Shown: positions 44,101 through 52,089 of the stretch, one piece after another | Layout of the letters: each line of letters opens with the position of its first letter | Position numbering within the stretch: the first letter of the stretch is position 1 | Assembly (NCBI RefSeq): GCF_030694375.1 | Contig: NZ_JAUXYL010000041.1 | Coordinates: forward strand, 186,001 to 250,000 | Length of the DNA stretch: 64,000 nt | From: Algoriphagus sp. | GTDB taxonomy: Bacteria; Bacteroidota; Bacteroidia; Cytophagales; Cyclobacteriaceae | Direction of reading: 5' to 3' | Translations under genes and position numbers: made by a program | Notes under the pieces: generated by a model | Told to the model about the DNA's origin: nothing | Databases searched by the model: none | Seen by the model: only the letters and a program-made list of their open reading frames with translations

Positions 44101-45464
44101 AGAAGGACGTGCTGGACAAAATGAAACCAAAATTTGTCGAGCAAGCATCAGCCAAAGGTCACGAGCCCAAGAAACTGGAAAAAATCTGGACGGACTGGGA
44201 GGCTTTTGCATCCTACGCATTTAACAAATCCCACTCAACCTGCTATGCTTGGATTGCCTATCAGACCGCATATTTGAAGGCCCACTATCCTGCTGAATAC
44301 ATGGCCTCGGTGCTGAGCAACAACATGAATGACATCACACAGGTGTCGTTTTTCATGGAGGAGTGTAAGCGAATGGGCATCAAAGTGGCCGGTCCGGATG
44401 TCAATGAATCCAAGGGAGGATTTACAGTAAATAAAGTGGGGGAAATTCGCTTTGGAATGGCAGCGATCAAAGGTGCAGGTTCTGCCGCAGTGGACGAAAT
44501 CATCAAGGAGCGGGAGAAAAACGGACCCTATAAAAACATCTTTGACTTTGCGAAACGAGTCAACTCCAGAGCTTTGAACAAGAAAACGATGGAAGCCCTT
44601 GCCATGGCAGGAGCATTTGACGGTTTCAAAGAACATCATCGGAGACAATACCTTGAAGCACCGGCAGGAGACCTTTCCCTTATCGAAAAAGCAACGAAAT
44701 ACGCCCAAAAGATTCAACAGGAAGAAGACAGTGCACAAGTGAGTCTCTTTGGAGGCGGCGGGGGAAGCATGGAAGTGCCTGTGCCGACCATTGCCCCGAT
44801 GGAGCCATTTTCGCAGATTCAACAACTTAATATCGAAAAAGAAGTCGTCGGACTGTTTATCTCCGGCCACCCTCTGGATCAATATAGATTGGAAATCGAA
44901 TCGTTCACCAACACACCACTGACTGCATTAGCTGATTTGGAAAGCTTACGGGGGAAAAACGAACTGAAGCTTGCCGGATCGGTCAGCAGCTTTGCGCATC
45001 GCACGACCAAAACGGGGAAGCCATTTGGAACGCTTACCATGGAAGATTACCACGGTTCCTTCACGTTCTTTCTCTTCGGAGACGACTATGTCAAATTCAA
45101 AGAGTACTTTATGACCGGGTGGTTTTTGTTTCTAACCGGAAAAGTGGAACAGCGCAAGTGGGGGAATGAAAATGAAGTGGAATTCAAAATCACCTCCATG
45201 ATGCTCCTTAGTGAAGTGCGTGGAAAAATGGTGAAAGGAATTCGTGTGAATATCGATCTGGACGATCTGACACTTGATCTGATGGAAAAATTGGAAGCCA
45301 TCACTGCCAAATACAAGGGAGATGCCAAGCTCTACATTGATGTGATCGATCGAAGAGAAAACATTTCGCTGGAGCTTTTCTCCAAGAAATTCACCATCGA
45401 TCCGAGTTCGGAGATGATCCAAGAGCTGAAAGAACTTCCAGAGGTAGTGTATAAGGTGATTTAA
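41172..45464 (+). CDS. dnaE: DNA polymerase III alpha subunit with fused N-terminal 3'-5' exonuclease
   Basis: 1430 aa. Residues 1-190 are a DEDDh (DnaQ-like) exonuclease: IFDTETTG (Asp6, Glu8), VGHNIGFDINV, and AHDAAYD (His169, Asp174). Residues about 245-520 are the PHP domain (HLHVHTQYS, MTDHGNM, GCEFN). The palm carries PDIDIDF (Asp656, Asp658) and MDFLGL (Asp827). Finger, helix-hairpin-helix and a C-terminal OB fold (ELKLAGSVSSFAHRTTKTGKPFGTLTMED) follow. In the PHP domain the expected ATNDxHY metal motif reads AANNSYY (Asn443, Tyr445), so PHP hydrolase activity is probably lost, which fits proofreading supplied by the fused exonuclease. The exonuclease is N-terminal, not inserted in PHP, so this is not PolC. 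Confidence 0.94.
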   Translation: MYIIFDTETTGLPRDYNAPMSDVDNWPRLVQIAWQLHNAKGKLLSNHNYIIRPEGFTIPYNAEKVHGISTKRALAEGHDLKEILQVFREDVVQAKYLVGHNIGFDINVVGSEFLRSELVMPLGDKKELDTKDISTEFCALPGGRGGKFKWPTLTELHQKLFGKGFGDAHDAAYDVDATARCFFGLITQGIQSPEPGISVAEVIYETPQLAEANFVQVKDATKTNAKDVLKQAGKADISDLADVSFTHLHVHTQYSVLQATSEIPVLIARAKALGMPAIAMTDHGNMMGAFNFVKEAMSKEIKPILGCEFNLCRDRKNKSNKDDGYQTVLLAKNKAGYHNLAKLSSYANIQGFYYLPRIDKELLLQYKGDLIATTGGLWGEIPFLILNVGETQAEEAFVWWKEQFGDDFYVELSRHGVPEEEKVNEVLLDFARKYDVKYFAANNSYYTDKSDAQAHDVLLCVKDGELFDKPKKYIGKRGREFRYGFPNDEFYLKTPEEMKKLFADLPEAIVCTQEIVDKIESYKLAREVLLPKFSIPEEFLHEEDLADGGKRGENAYLRHLTYEGAQKRYPEITTEIQERLDFELATIQNTGYPGYFLIVQDFIAEARKMGVSVGPGRGSAAGSAVAYCTGITNIDPIAYNLLFERFLNPDRVSLPDIDIDFDDEGRQSVIDYVIKKYGANQVAQIITYGTMAAKSAIRDTARVLNLPLAEAGRLANLVPDIKLKSLFSLQGNRAAIADKLKDQADMIAKADELIRISKGQDESAKTINQAAMLEGSVRNLGIHACGVIITPDDITNFVPVALAKDSDMVCTQFDNSVVESAGLLKMDFLGLKTLTLIKDAIKIVKERHGIQLDADEFDIEDAKTYELFQRGETVGIFQYESAGMQKYMRELKPTVFADLIAMNALYRPGPIAYIPSFVRRKHGTEPITYDLDDMQEYLEETYGITVYQEQVMLLSQKLAGFTKGEADVLRKAMGKKQKDVLDKMKPKFVEQASAKGHEPKKLEKIWTDWEAFASYAFNKSHSTCYAWIAYQTAYLKAHYPAEYMASVLSNNMNDITQVSFFMEECKRMGIKVAGPDVNESKGGFTVNKVGEIRFGMAAIKGAGSAAVDEIIKEREKNGPYKNIFDFAKRVNSRALNKKTMEALAMAGAFDGFKEHHRRQYLEAPAGDLSLIEKATKYAQKIQQEEDSAQVSLFGGGGGSMEVPVPTIAPMEPFSQIQQLNIEKEVVGLFISGHPLDQYRLEIESFTNTPLTALADLESLRGKNELKLAGSVSSFAHRTTKTGKPFGTLTMEDYHGSFTFFLFGDDYVKFKEYFMTGWFLFLTGKVEQRKWGNENEVEFKITSMMLLSEVRGKMVKGIRVNIDLDDLTLDLMEKLEAITAKYKGDAKLYIDVIDRRENISLELFSKKFTIDPSSEMIQELKELPEVVYKVI

Positions 45465-45998
45465 AGAAAAGAAGCTGTCTCCTAACTGTCAAAATGAACG
45501 GAGTCGAAATGCGACTATATTTGTTGCAAATGGCCTTCGACTCCGCCACCAATGACGGAATATGTTTTATTTGAAAATATTAATAATTCGAAATTTTATT
45601 TTGATTTTACGCTTTGAGATTCATGCCTTTAATCAGCTAAGCAAGTACTTGCACTTTGGTTAGGCTATTCTTTTTCTTCGTTCTTTTGGCTTGATCCAAA
45701 AGAACCAAAAGATCAAGATTTGCCAAAGCTCCCACCGCACAGGGCCGAACGCTGGCTCGCTGGCAAATCCTCCCAACGCGCCCTTCCGGTCAATGTTCTG
45801 CCTAAGCAGGAGTAAACCTGATGTGAAATCAAATTTTAAAGGCGCTTGGCCTGCACCCCCCCCGTCATTTCCATTTTGTATGTTCCCAGAATATTTAAGA
45901 CTCAGGGTGACACAATTTTTGTCTTTTAAGGCAGCCTTTTTTTTATTACTAAGAAATATTTACTTTGATATCTCGTTGATAGTTAAATGTTTTTCAAT
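45465..45998. other. Intergenic region with inverted repeats, no gene recognised
   Basis: 534 bp. CGGAGTCGAA (45499-45508) and TTCGACTCCG (45536-45545) form a perfect 10-bp inverted repeat with a 27-nt loop. At about 45683-45724 lies a purine/pyrimidine pair of arms (TCTTTTGGCTTGATC ... CCAAAAGATCAAG) typical of dispersed intergenic repeats in Cytophagales genomes (recalled, not searched). The stretch 45725-45860 is more G+C-rich than its surroundings. No tRNA or ORF with family similarity was seen. Confidence 0.5.
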
Positions 45999-46778
45999 AT
46001 GAGAATCATAAATTCAATATTGCTTATTTGCCTTGCATTGCTTTCAGGATGTGCCGATCCGGGCGAACCCACCACTCCAATCCAAGTCGATGAACGACTT
46101 ATTCTTCTCAAAGAAGTATTAAATGGCCCATTGTTCACTCCTGCTGGAATGTTAAAAAGTGAGTCATTCTATTACGGTCCAAATACACTCCAATACCGTA
46201 CAGATTTTTATTACGATACAGAAGGAAGAGAACTCTTGAAGGTTACGATCCAAAATTTGGATACTTCAGCGGTATTTCTGAATGAATACCTGGAAGATGG
46301 GAAACTAAATCAGACAGGTGTATATTCTCTGGGACCTGAAGGGTTTGTCTTTACGCATTATTTCAAAAGATTCTATGAAAATAGCGGCCAAACGATCAAC
46401 AACATGAAAGGAAGAGACGATAATTTTTCCCAACATGAGCAGTTTAAGTTTGATGAGAAAGGCAGGAAGATTTCATACCGAAGAGGAAGCGACACCTTAT
46501 ATTCTCTCCATAAATACATTTACCAAAATGAGCAATCCCGACAGATCATGGAGGAACATTATTTTGAATCAGGCACTACAGACCCCCTCTATCGGTACAA
46601 GTTTGATTATAAAGAAGATGGACTTCTTAGGGCTAAATTCATCTCATTTTTAGGAGAATTCAACCGTATCGAATTCGAATATTTCTACGATGACAAAATG
46701 CGATTATCAGAGGAAATCAAAAACGATATACGCTTTTTGTCTGGACCTATCGAAAGAAAAACCTTTGAATATTATTAA
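45999..46778 (+). CDS. Lipoprotein of unknown function with YD-like repeats
   Basis: 259 aa from the ATG at 45999 (an ATG four codons upstream is also possible). Signal peptide with lipobox LLSGC. The mature part repeats a loose pattern of Tyr/Phe-Asp-x3-Gly-Arg (FYYDTEGRELL, FKFDEKGRKIS, FDYKEDGLLR, YFYDDKMRLS), recalling YD/RHS-type or MORN-like antiparallel strands. No enzyme motif. It probably faces the periplasm or cell surface. It stands alone. Confidence 0.72.
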   Translation: MRIINSILLICLALLSGCADPGEPTTPIQVDERLILLKEVLNGPLFTPAGMLKSESFYYGPNTLQYRTDFYYDTEGRELLKVTIQNLDTSAVFLNEYLEDGKLNQTGVYSLGPEGFVFTHYFKRFYENSGQTINNMKGRDDNFSQHEQFKFDEKGRKISYRRGSDTLYSLHKYIYQNEQSRQIMEEHYFESGTTDPLYRYKFDYKEDGLLRAKFISFLGEFNRIEFEYFYDDKMRLSEEIKNDIRFLSGPIERKTFEYY

Positions 46779-46867
46779 TCCCATCAGGATTTCGATTTCT
46801 TCAATGCCCCATAGACATTTTTTCTAACTCAGTCGGAACTTAATATCCTTCAATCCGCTTTTGCTGA

Positions 46868-46875
46868 TATATTTG
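46868..46875 (+). promoter_or_regulatory. Candidate -7 element for trxA
   Basis: TATATTTG exactly matches TAnnTTTG, 31 nt before the trxA ATG. No TTG at the ideal -33 distance was found. Confidence 0.48.
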
Positions 46876-46906
46876 AAAAATCGAAACTTATAAATCCAAT
46901 AATAAA

Positions 46907-47227
46907 ATGGGAAAAGCAATAGAAATTACTGATGCCAATTTTGAAGAAATAATCTCAGGTGACCAACCAATTTTGGTTGACTTTTGGGCAGAGTGGTGCG
47001 GACCATGTAAAATGATCGGCCCCGTAGTTGAACAGTTGGCAGCAGAATATGAAGGAAAAGCAGTCATTGGCAAAGTAGACGTAGATTCTAATCCTTCTGT
47101 GGCACAAGCCTTCGGAATCCGTTCTATCCCTACCCTACTATTCTTCAAAGGCGGACAAATCGTCGACAAGCAAGTAGGCGCAGTGCCAAAAGCTGTTTTG
47201 GCACAAAAACTAGACGCACAACTATAA
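46907..47227 (+). CDS. trxA: Thioredoxin
   Basis: 106 aa, standard length. Active site FWAEWCGPCK with Cys31 and Cys34, cis-proline region IRSIPTLLFFKGG and conserved Asp25 (LVDFWAEW). No signal peptide, so it is the cytoplasmic dithiol reductant. It has its own promoter-like element and a terminator and is transcribed alone. Confidence 0.96.
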   Translation: MGKAIEITDANFEEIISGDQPILVDFWAEWCGPCKMIGPVVEQLAAEYEGKAVIGKVDVDSNPSVAQAFGIRSIPTLLFFKGGQIVDKQVGAVPKAVLAQKLDAQL

Positions 47228-47249
47228 TTCTTAATTACATTTAGATACG

Positions 47250-47282
47250 AAAGCCGCAGAGAATTCTTTGCGGCTTTTTTGT
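47250..47282 (+). terminator. Rho-independent terminator of trxA
   Basis: AAAGCCGCA (47250-47258) pairs with TGCGGCTTT (47269-47277) and runs into T residues. It lies 23 bp after the trxA stop. Confidence 0.88.
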
Positions 47283-47471
47283 TTTCAAAACAATCACTTT
47301 TCCCTCTGAAACCGGGTGAACTATCAAACTTGGATCAATCATATTTTTATGATCCTCATTTCCGCTCACTTTCTATGAGATTTTTTCTTCCTATGTAAAT
47401 CATCTTGCTATTGAGATTAAAAGCTTGAACTTGAAGTTAAGAAGTATCATTTCTTCAAAACCCAAAAACCT

Positions 47472-48389
47472 ATGAAACAATTATTGGCTATTCTGACATT
47501 AATATCATTCAATACTTTTGCCCAAATGCCTAAGGAAATTTCCAGCGAACTGGTCCTTCTCAAGGTGAAAACCGGCAAAGAAAAAGTCCTCCTCAAAGAG
47601 AACCGACACTTCGAAGCACCCAATTGGAGCAGAGACGGCAAGTTTCTGATAATTAACGCTGCCGGGCTTTTGGAAAAAATCGACCGAAAAGGGAAAAATT
47701 TAGGGAAAATAAATCCTGATGGCATCAATACCGTCAATAATGATCACGGATTAAGCTTCGACGGAAAGATCCTGGTCTTCAGCAAAAACGATAAGGCAGC
47801 AGCACCGAGTAATAATTCCCGAATCTATGTTTCCAATGCAGAAGGAAGCAATCCGAAACTGGTGACACCGGACTTCCCGAGCTACTGGCATGGAATCAGT
47901 CCGGATAACAAATACCTCGCTTATACCGCACAGAGAAATGGCGAATGGGACATCTATCGGATTCCAACAGAAGGTGGTGCCGAGGAGAAAATCACTGATT
48001 CCAAGGGTTTGGACGATGGACCAGAATATAGCTATGATGGAAACTGGATTTACTTCAACTCGCACCGTACTGGAAGGATGCAGCTTTATCGTATGCAGCC
48101 AGATGGATCCGGCGTGGAGCAACTCACTGATGATGCCCTTGACAACTGGTTTCCTCATCCAAGTCCAGACAACAAATCCATCGTATATATTGCCTATCTC
48201 GAAGATCAAAAAGGAGCGCATCCCTTTGGCAAAGATGTGAAGCTGAGAATGATGATTTTGGAGACTAGGGAAATCAAAGACATCACTCCGGTATTTTATG
48301 GAGGACAGGGAACAATCAATGTGCACAGCTGGTCGCCTGACGGAAAATCCATCGCTTTCGTCCGTTATACAGATTTGACCAAAAAGTAG
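47472..48389 (+). CDS. Secreted TolB-like beta-propeller (PD40 repeats) protein
   Basis: 305 aa. Signal peptide to about residue 18 (NTFAQ). Several PD40/WD40-type blades: APNWSRDGKFLIIN, HGLSFDGKILVFS, HGISPDNKYLAYT, PEYSYDGNWIYFNS, PHPSPDNKSIVYI and SWSPDGKSIAFVR. No catalytic domain, so it is likely a periplasmic binding or scaffold propeller. It resembles TolB in repeats only and is not next to tol-pal genes. A broken paralogue occurs at 50637-51536, beyond selU-selD. Confidence 0.83.
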   Translation: MKQLLAILTLISFNTFAQMPKEISSELVLLKVKTGKEKVLLKENRHFEAPNWSRDGKFLIINAAGLLEKIDRKGKNLGKINPDGINTVNNDHGLSFDGKILVFSKNDKAAAPSNNSRIYVSNAEGSNPKLVTPDFPSYWHGISPDNKYLAYTAQRNGEWDIYRIPTEGGAEEKITDSKGLDDGPEYSYDGNWIYFNSHRTGRMQLYRMQPDGSGVEQLTDDALDNWFPHPSPDNKSIVYIAYLEDQKGAHPFGKDVKLRMMILETREIKDITPVFYGGQGTINVHSWSPDGKSIAFVRYTDLTKK

Positions 48390-48537
48390 AAAATCAGAAT
48401 AATCCTTCCCTTTAAATTGAACCGACCCGAAGAAATGAGGTTATAGAAAAAGCATAATGATGCTTTTCTAAAAGATGTAGCTTTGAATTCTGTTTTTTAT
48501 GAAGCTTTATGCATACTAACCTTACCTTCACGCCTCT

Positions 48538-49575
48538 ATGGCAGAACAACTGATTAATCTTGATGAATTTTGGAGGTTGCGCAAGCAATTGCCAATACTA
48601 GATGCAAGAAGTGAGGGAGAATTTGCACAAAGTCATATTCCCGGCTCTAACAATCTGCCAATCCTTAATAATAAAGAACGCATCGTAGTAGGTACGCTTT
48701 ACAAAGAAAAGGGGGCCGAGTCTGCTACGCTGAGAGGCTTTGAACTGGTTGGACCGAGATTTCATGAAATCCAAAAAGAAGCGATCCGTTTGTTCCCGGA
48801 GCGAAAAATCATCGTCTATTGCTGGCGTGGCGGGATGAGAAGCCAAATCCTATCCTGGCTATTGAGCATGGTGGGTTTTGAGATTTATCGATTGAAAGGT
48901 GGCTATAAAACCTACCGGACATTTACTTTTGAGGAAGTCAGAAAGGAGCGGAACTTGATTGTACTGGGAGGAAAAACCGGAACCGCTAAAACTATCTTGC
49001 TCCAAAAACTCAAGGAAAGGGGGGAGCAAATCCTCGATCTGGAAGGAATTGCAAATCATAAAGGATCCTCTTTTGGAGGAATAGGACTGCCTCCACAACC
49101 GACAGTGGAGCAGTTTGAAAATCTGCTGGCAGAAAATCTAAGCTCACTAGATCCAAGCATTCCTACATGGGTTGAAAATGAAAGCCGAAAAATTGGACGA
49201 CTTATCGTGCCAGATCGCCTTTTTGAACAAATGGGAAACTGTCTGCTTGTAGACATACAAAAGCCCTTAGCCGAGCGAATTCGGCACATCGCCGCCGAAT
49301 ATGCGCAGCTACCGGAAGAAGAACTGATTGCCGCTGTAAAACGAATTCAAAAACGGCTCGGAGGCTTGAGAACCCAGCAGGCAATCGAAGCGATTCAGGA
49401 GAAAAATCACGAGTTGTGGATTTCCAATCTGCTGATCTATTACGATAAGACTTACGAGTTTGACTTGACGCGGCATGAAGCAGGGAAAACAAAAATCATT
49501 GACCTGACAGGAAACTCGATAGCCGAACAAGTCGAACTATTACTGAAAATCAAAAACCAACATCATGGAAACTAA
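48538..49575 (+). CDS. selU: tRNA 2-selenouridine synthase
   Basis: 345 aa. Residues 1-130 are a rhodanese domain with active-site YCWRGGMRS (Cys95); residues about 140-300 are a P-loop domain, GGKTGTAKT at 144-152. This two-domain order is SelU/MnmH (YbbB). It replaces sulfur by selenium in the wobble 2-thiouridine of tRNA via a geranylated intermediate, using selenophosphate. It overlaps selD by 11 bp, so donor synthesis and use are co-expressed. No selA, selB or tRNA-Sec was seen in the window. Confidence 0.93.
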   Translation: MAEQLINLDEFWRLRKQLPILDARSEGEFAQSHIPGSNNLPILNNKERIVVGTLYKEKGAESATLRGFELVGPRFHEIQKEAIRLFPERKIIVYCWRGGMRSQILSWLLSMVGFEIYRLKGGYKTYRTFTFEEVRKERNLIVLGGKTGTAKTILLQKLKERGEQILDLEGIANHKGSSFGGIGLPPQPTVEQFENLLAENLSSLDPSIPTWVENESRKIGRLIVPDRLFEQMGNCLLVDIQKPLAERIRHIAAEYAQLPEEELIAAVKRIQKRLGGLRTQQAIEAIQEKNHELWISNLLIYYDKTYEFDLTRHEAGKTKIIDLTGNSIAEQVELLLKIKNQHHGN

Positions 49576-50608
49576 ATCAATGCGCCTGACCGAATGGAGT
49601 GAAGGATCCGGCTGTGGCTGCAAAATTGCCCCTGCCATTCTAGATCAGATTTTGAGTGCAAGTGGTTCTTTTTCACAAAGCGATCCAAATCTATTGGTGG
49701 GGAACCTTCATAAGGATGACGCGGCCGTCTATCAGGTTTCCGATGATTTGGCGGTGATCAATACGGTTGATTTTTTTACCCCCATTGTAGACGATCCTTT
49801 TGATTTTGGGAGAATCGCTGCGGCAAATGCAATTTCAGATGTCTATGCGATGGGAGGGAAACCCATTTTCGCGAATGCGATTTTAAGTTGGCCGGTAGAA
49901 AAAATTGCTCCGGAATTGGCCGCCAAAGTCCTGGAAGGTGCAAAAAGCATTTGCAAACAAGCTGGAATTGAATTAGCTGGAGGGCATTCAATTGCAGCCA
50001 AAGACCCGATATTCGGACTTTCTGTGAATGGAATCATTCACCCTCGAAAAATCAAAACCAATGCAGGATCAAAATCAGGAGATCTCCTTTTTCTGACTAA
50101 GCCACTTGGAATCGGGGTATTGGCTACTGCTTTGAAAAGAGAGAAGATAAAAGAAGAAGATTACCTCAATCTGATTGATACAGCTTGCAGGTTGAATTCC
50201 ATCGGTGCTGTGCTGGGAAATCATGAAGAAGTCCATGCCATGACCGATGTGACCGGATTTGGACTATTGGGTCATCTGATTGAAATGGCTGAGGGAGCTG
50301 GCCTTTCTGCGGAAATAGAAATCGGTAAACTTCCCTTGATCGAAGGAATTCAAGAATATATAAACCAGTTTATTTTTCCTGATAACACCTACCGGAACTG
50401 GAATGCTTACAACACCAAAACCAAGGGAGTGGTGGGAATGGATTTGGTGAAGCTCTGCGATCCACAGACAAGCGGAGGGCTACTGATTTCAGTTGCCCCG
50501 GAGAATAAAGCTTGGTTTGACGAAACGATGCTGCTTCACAAGCAAGCCTGTTGGGAGATTGGAAGGTTTGTGGAAAAAGGCGCTAAAGTAGTGGAAGTTT
50601 TCCAGTAA
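49565..50608 (+). CDS. selD: Selenide, water dikinase (selenophosphate synthase)
   Basis: 347 aa. The nucleophile loop is GSGCGCKIAP with Cys17, Cys19 and Lys20, a Cys form rather than a selenocysteine form. DDAAVYQVSDDLAVINTVDFFTP, GGHSIAAKDPIFGLSVNG and DPQTSGGLLISV are AIRS-type SelD blocks. It makes selenophosphate from selenide and ATP for SelU. The start overlaps the selU end. Confidence 0.95.
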   Translation: METKSMRLTEWSEGSGCGCKIAPAILDQILSASGSFSQSDPNLLVGNLHKDDAAVYQVSDDLAVINTVDFFTPIVDDPFDFGRIAAANAISDVYAMGGKPIFANAILSWPVEKIAPELAAKVLEGAKSICKQAGIELAGGHSIAAKDPIFGLSVNGIIHPRKIKTNAGSKSGDLLFLTKPLGIGVLATALKREKIKEEDYLNLIDTACRLNSIGAVLGNHEEVHAMTDVTGFGLLGHLIEMAEGAGLSAEIEIGKLPLIEGIQEYINQFIFPDNTYRNWNAYNTKTKGVVGMDLVKLCDPQTSGGLLISVAPENKAWFDETMLLHKQACWEIGRFVEKGAKVVEVFQ

Positions 50609-50636
50609 CTTCTGGCACACCATAAAAACTATCAAA

Positions 50637-51536
50637 ATGAAGTTCCTGGCCTTCCTTTCTAGCTTTTTTTCCTGTTGACCCTTGAAAGCTTCGCACAGAC
50701 TCAGGAAAATATCACCTCTGAACTCGTCATTTTAAATGTAATTACAGTGGAAGAGAAAACTATTTTGAGTGAAAGTCGGCATTTTGAAGCACCTAACTGG
50801 TCCAGAGAAGGAGGCTTTCTTCTTATAAATTCAAGGGGGTTTTTAGAAAAGGTGGATTTGAATGGAAATAAACTGGGGAGACTTTTCCCAGATCTAGTCA
50901 CCAGAGCCAATAATGATCATGGGATTAGTTTTGATGGAAAAACATTGCTTATAATTAAAAGCGAGTCCTGAAAAAGTTCTCAAATCTTTACAATGCCAAT
51001 CGACGGATCTACTCCGCCACTATTGGTCACAGAGAACTACACCAGTTACTGGCATGGAATCAGACTCGACGGTAAAATGCTTGCCTATTGCGCCATGCGT
51101 AATGATGAATGGGATATCTATGTGATTCCCAAAGCTGGTGGCAAAAAAATTAGACTCACTGATTGGTTTGGACAATGGACCTGAATACTCCTATGATGTC
51201 CAATGGATCTATTTCAACTCACACCGGAAAGGTAGGATGCAAGCTTATCGAATGAAAACTGAATGTAGTCAACAGGAACAGCTTACTTTTGATGAATTGG
51301 ACAATTGGTTTCATCACCCTTCACCTGATAAAAAAACCGCAGCAATTATTTCATATTAGGAGGATCAAAAAGGTGCGCATCCATTTGGCAAGGATGTGAA
51401 ACTTCGATTTTTGAATGTAGAGACAAAAGCTATAAAAGATCAAACACCTGTCTTCTATGGTGATCAGGGCACAATCAATGTCCATAGCTGGTCACCGGAT
51501 GGAGAGAGGATTGCTTTTGTGAGGTATCACAAATAA
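50637..51536 (+). pseudogene. Broken paralogue of the 47472 beta-propeller gene
   Basis: The whole length aligns with the intact gene (for example HFEAPNWSREGGFLLINSRG, YWHGIRLDGKMLAY, GPEYSYDVQWIYFNSHRKGRMQ, GTINVHSWSPDGERIAFVRY). It is disrupted by a frameshift in the signal peptide (about 50672), an in-frame TGA at 50969-50971, a second frameshift near 51160 and a TAG at 51357-51359 where the intact gene has TTG-type Leu. Four separate lesions mean it is a dead copy. It follows selD by 28 bp. Confidence 0.9.
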
Positions 51537-51615
51537 TGGTAACAAAATCCAAAAAGTGGAACACAAATTAAAAAAGAGTCGAATTCATGTATTAATCATA
51601 TGAATAAAAACTTTG

Positions 51616-52089
51616 CTAAAGTTCATTTTTAAAAAATGAAATGGCAATGTTAAATGACTCTTCAACATTAATTGTGTTAAGATCTAATCTCTTTAATAAA
51701 TTCTCCCCAGAATATAAATACAAAAAAAATCCATACCCATTATTTAAATCAACAAAATCTTCTTCTTTAATAAAAAAAACATTATTTGATTTTAAATTTA
51801 ATTCATTTTCAACTAATTTTCTTCCACTTTGATTCTCTATGAAAACAAGATTTAATTTAGAAAAAATCTGTTCTCTTTTTAACTGAGTAATAATATGATT
51901 CAAACAGGTTCCACATGAATTTAAATCAATAAAAAGATAAACTGAATTTTCCTTATTCTTTACAATATCTAAGTTATAATTTTTAAGGAGAAAACTGGCA
52001 GGATCTTGTTTCTCACTTGAACATGAAAAAAACAATACTAATAATACAGCCTTAAAAATTAAACTTCTCGAATTCAATAAAATCTTCAT
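51616..52089 (-). CDS. Lipoprotein with thioredoxin-like CxxC
   Basis: 157 aa. Lipoprotein signal with Cys23 (FFSCSSEKQD). The mature part has LFIDLNSCGTCLNHI, a CGTC redox-type motif (Cys59, Cys62) after a hydrophobic strand, then alternating strands and helices that would fit a small thioredoxin fold, though the cis-proline is not obvious. The start lies 38 bp inside the upstream DUF4221 gene. Very AT-rich. A role in thiol chemistry outside the cytoplasm is inferred. Confidence 0.7.
   Translation of the reverse strand: MKILLNSRSLIFKAVLLVLFFSCSSEKQDPASFLLKNYNLDIVKNKENSVYLFIDLNSCGTCLNHIITQLKREQIFSKLNLVFIENQSGRKLVENELNLKSNNVFFIKEEDFVDLNNGYGFFLYLYSGENLLKRLDLNTINVEESFNIAISFFKNEL

Noticed and set aside
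41172..45464. PolC-type polymerase
   Set aside because: In PolC the exonuclease is inserted within the PHP domain; here it is at the N-terminus and the rest is DnaE order.
47472..48389. tolB of the Tol-Pal system
   Set aside because: It has only PD40 blades, lacks the TolB N-terminal domain, and no tol or pal genes are adjacent.
50969..50971. In-frame TGA next to selD, possible selenocysteine codon
   Set aside because: The gene has two frameshifts and a further TAG, the intact paralogue has no Cys at this place, and no selA/selB or tRNA-Sec was seen. It is a nonsense mutation in a pseudogene.
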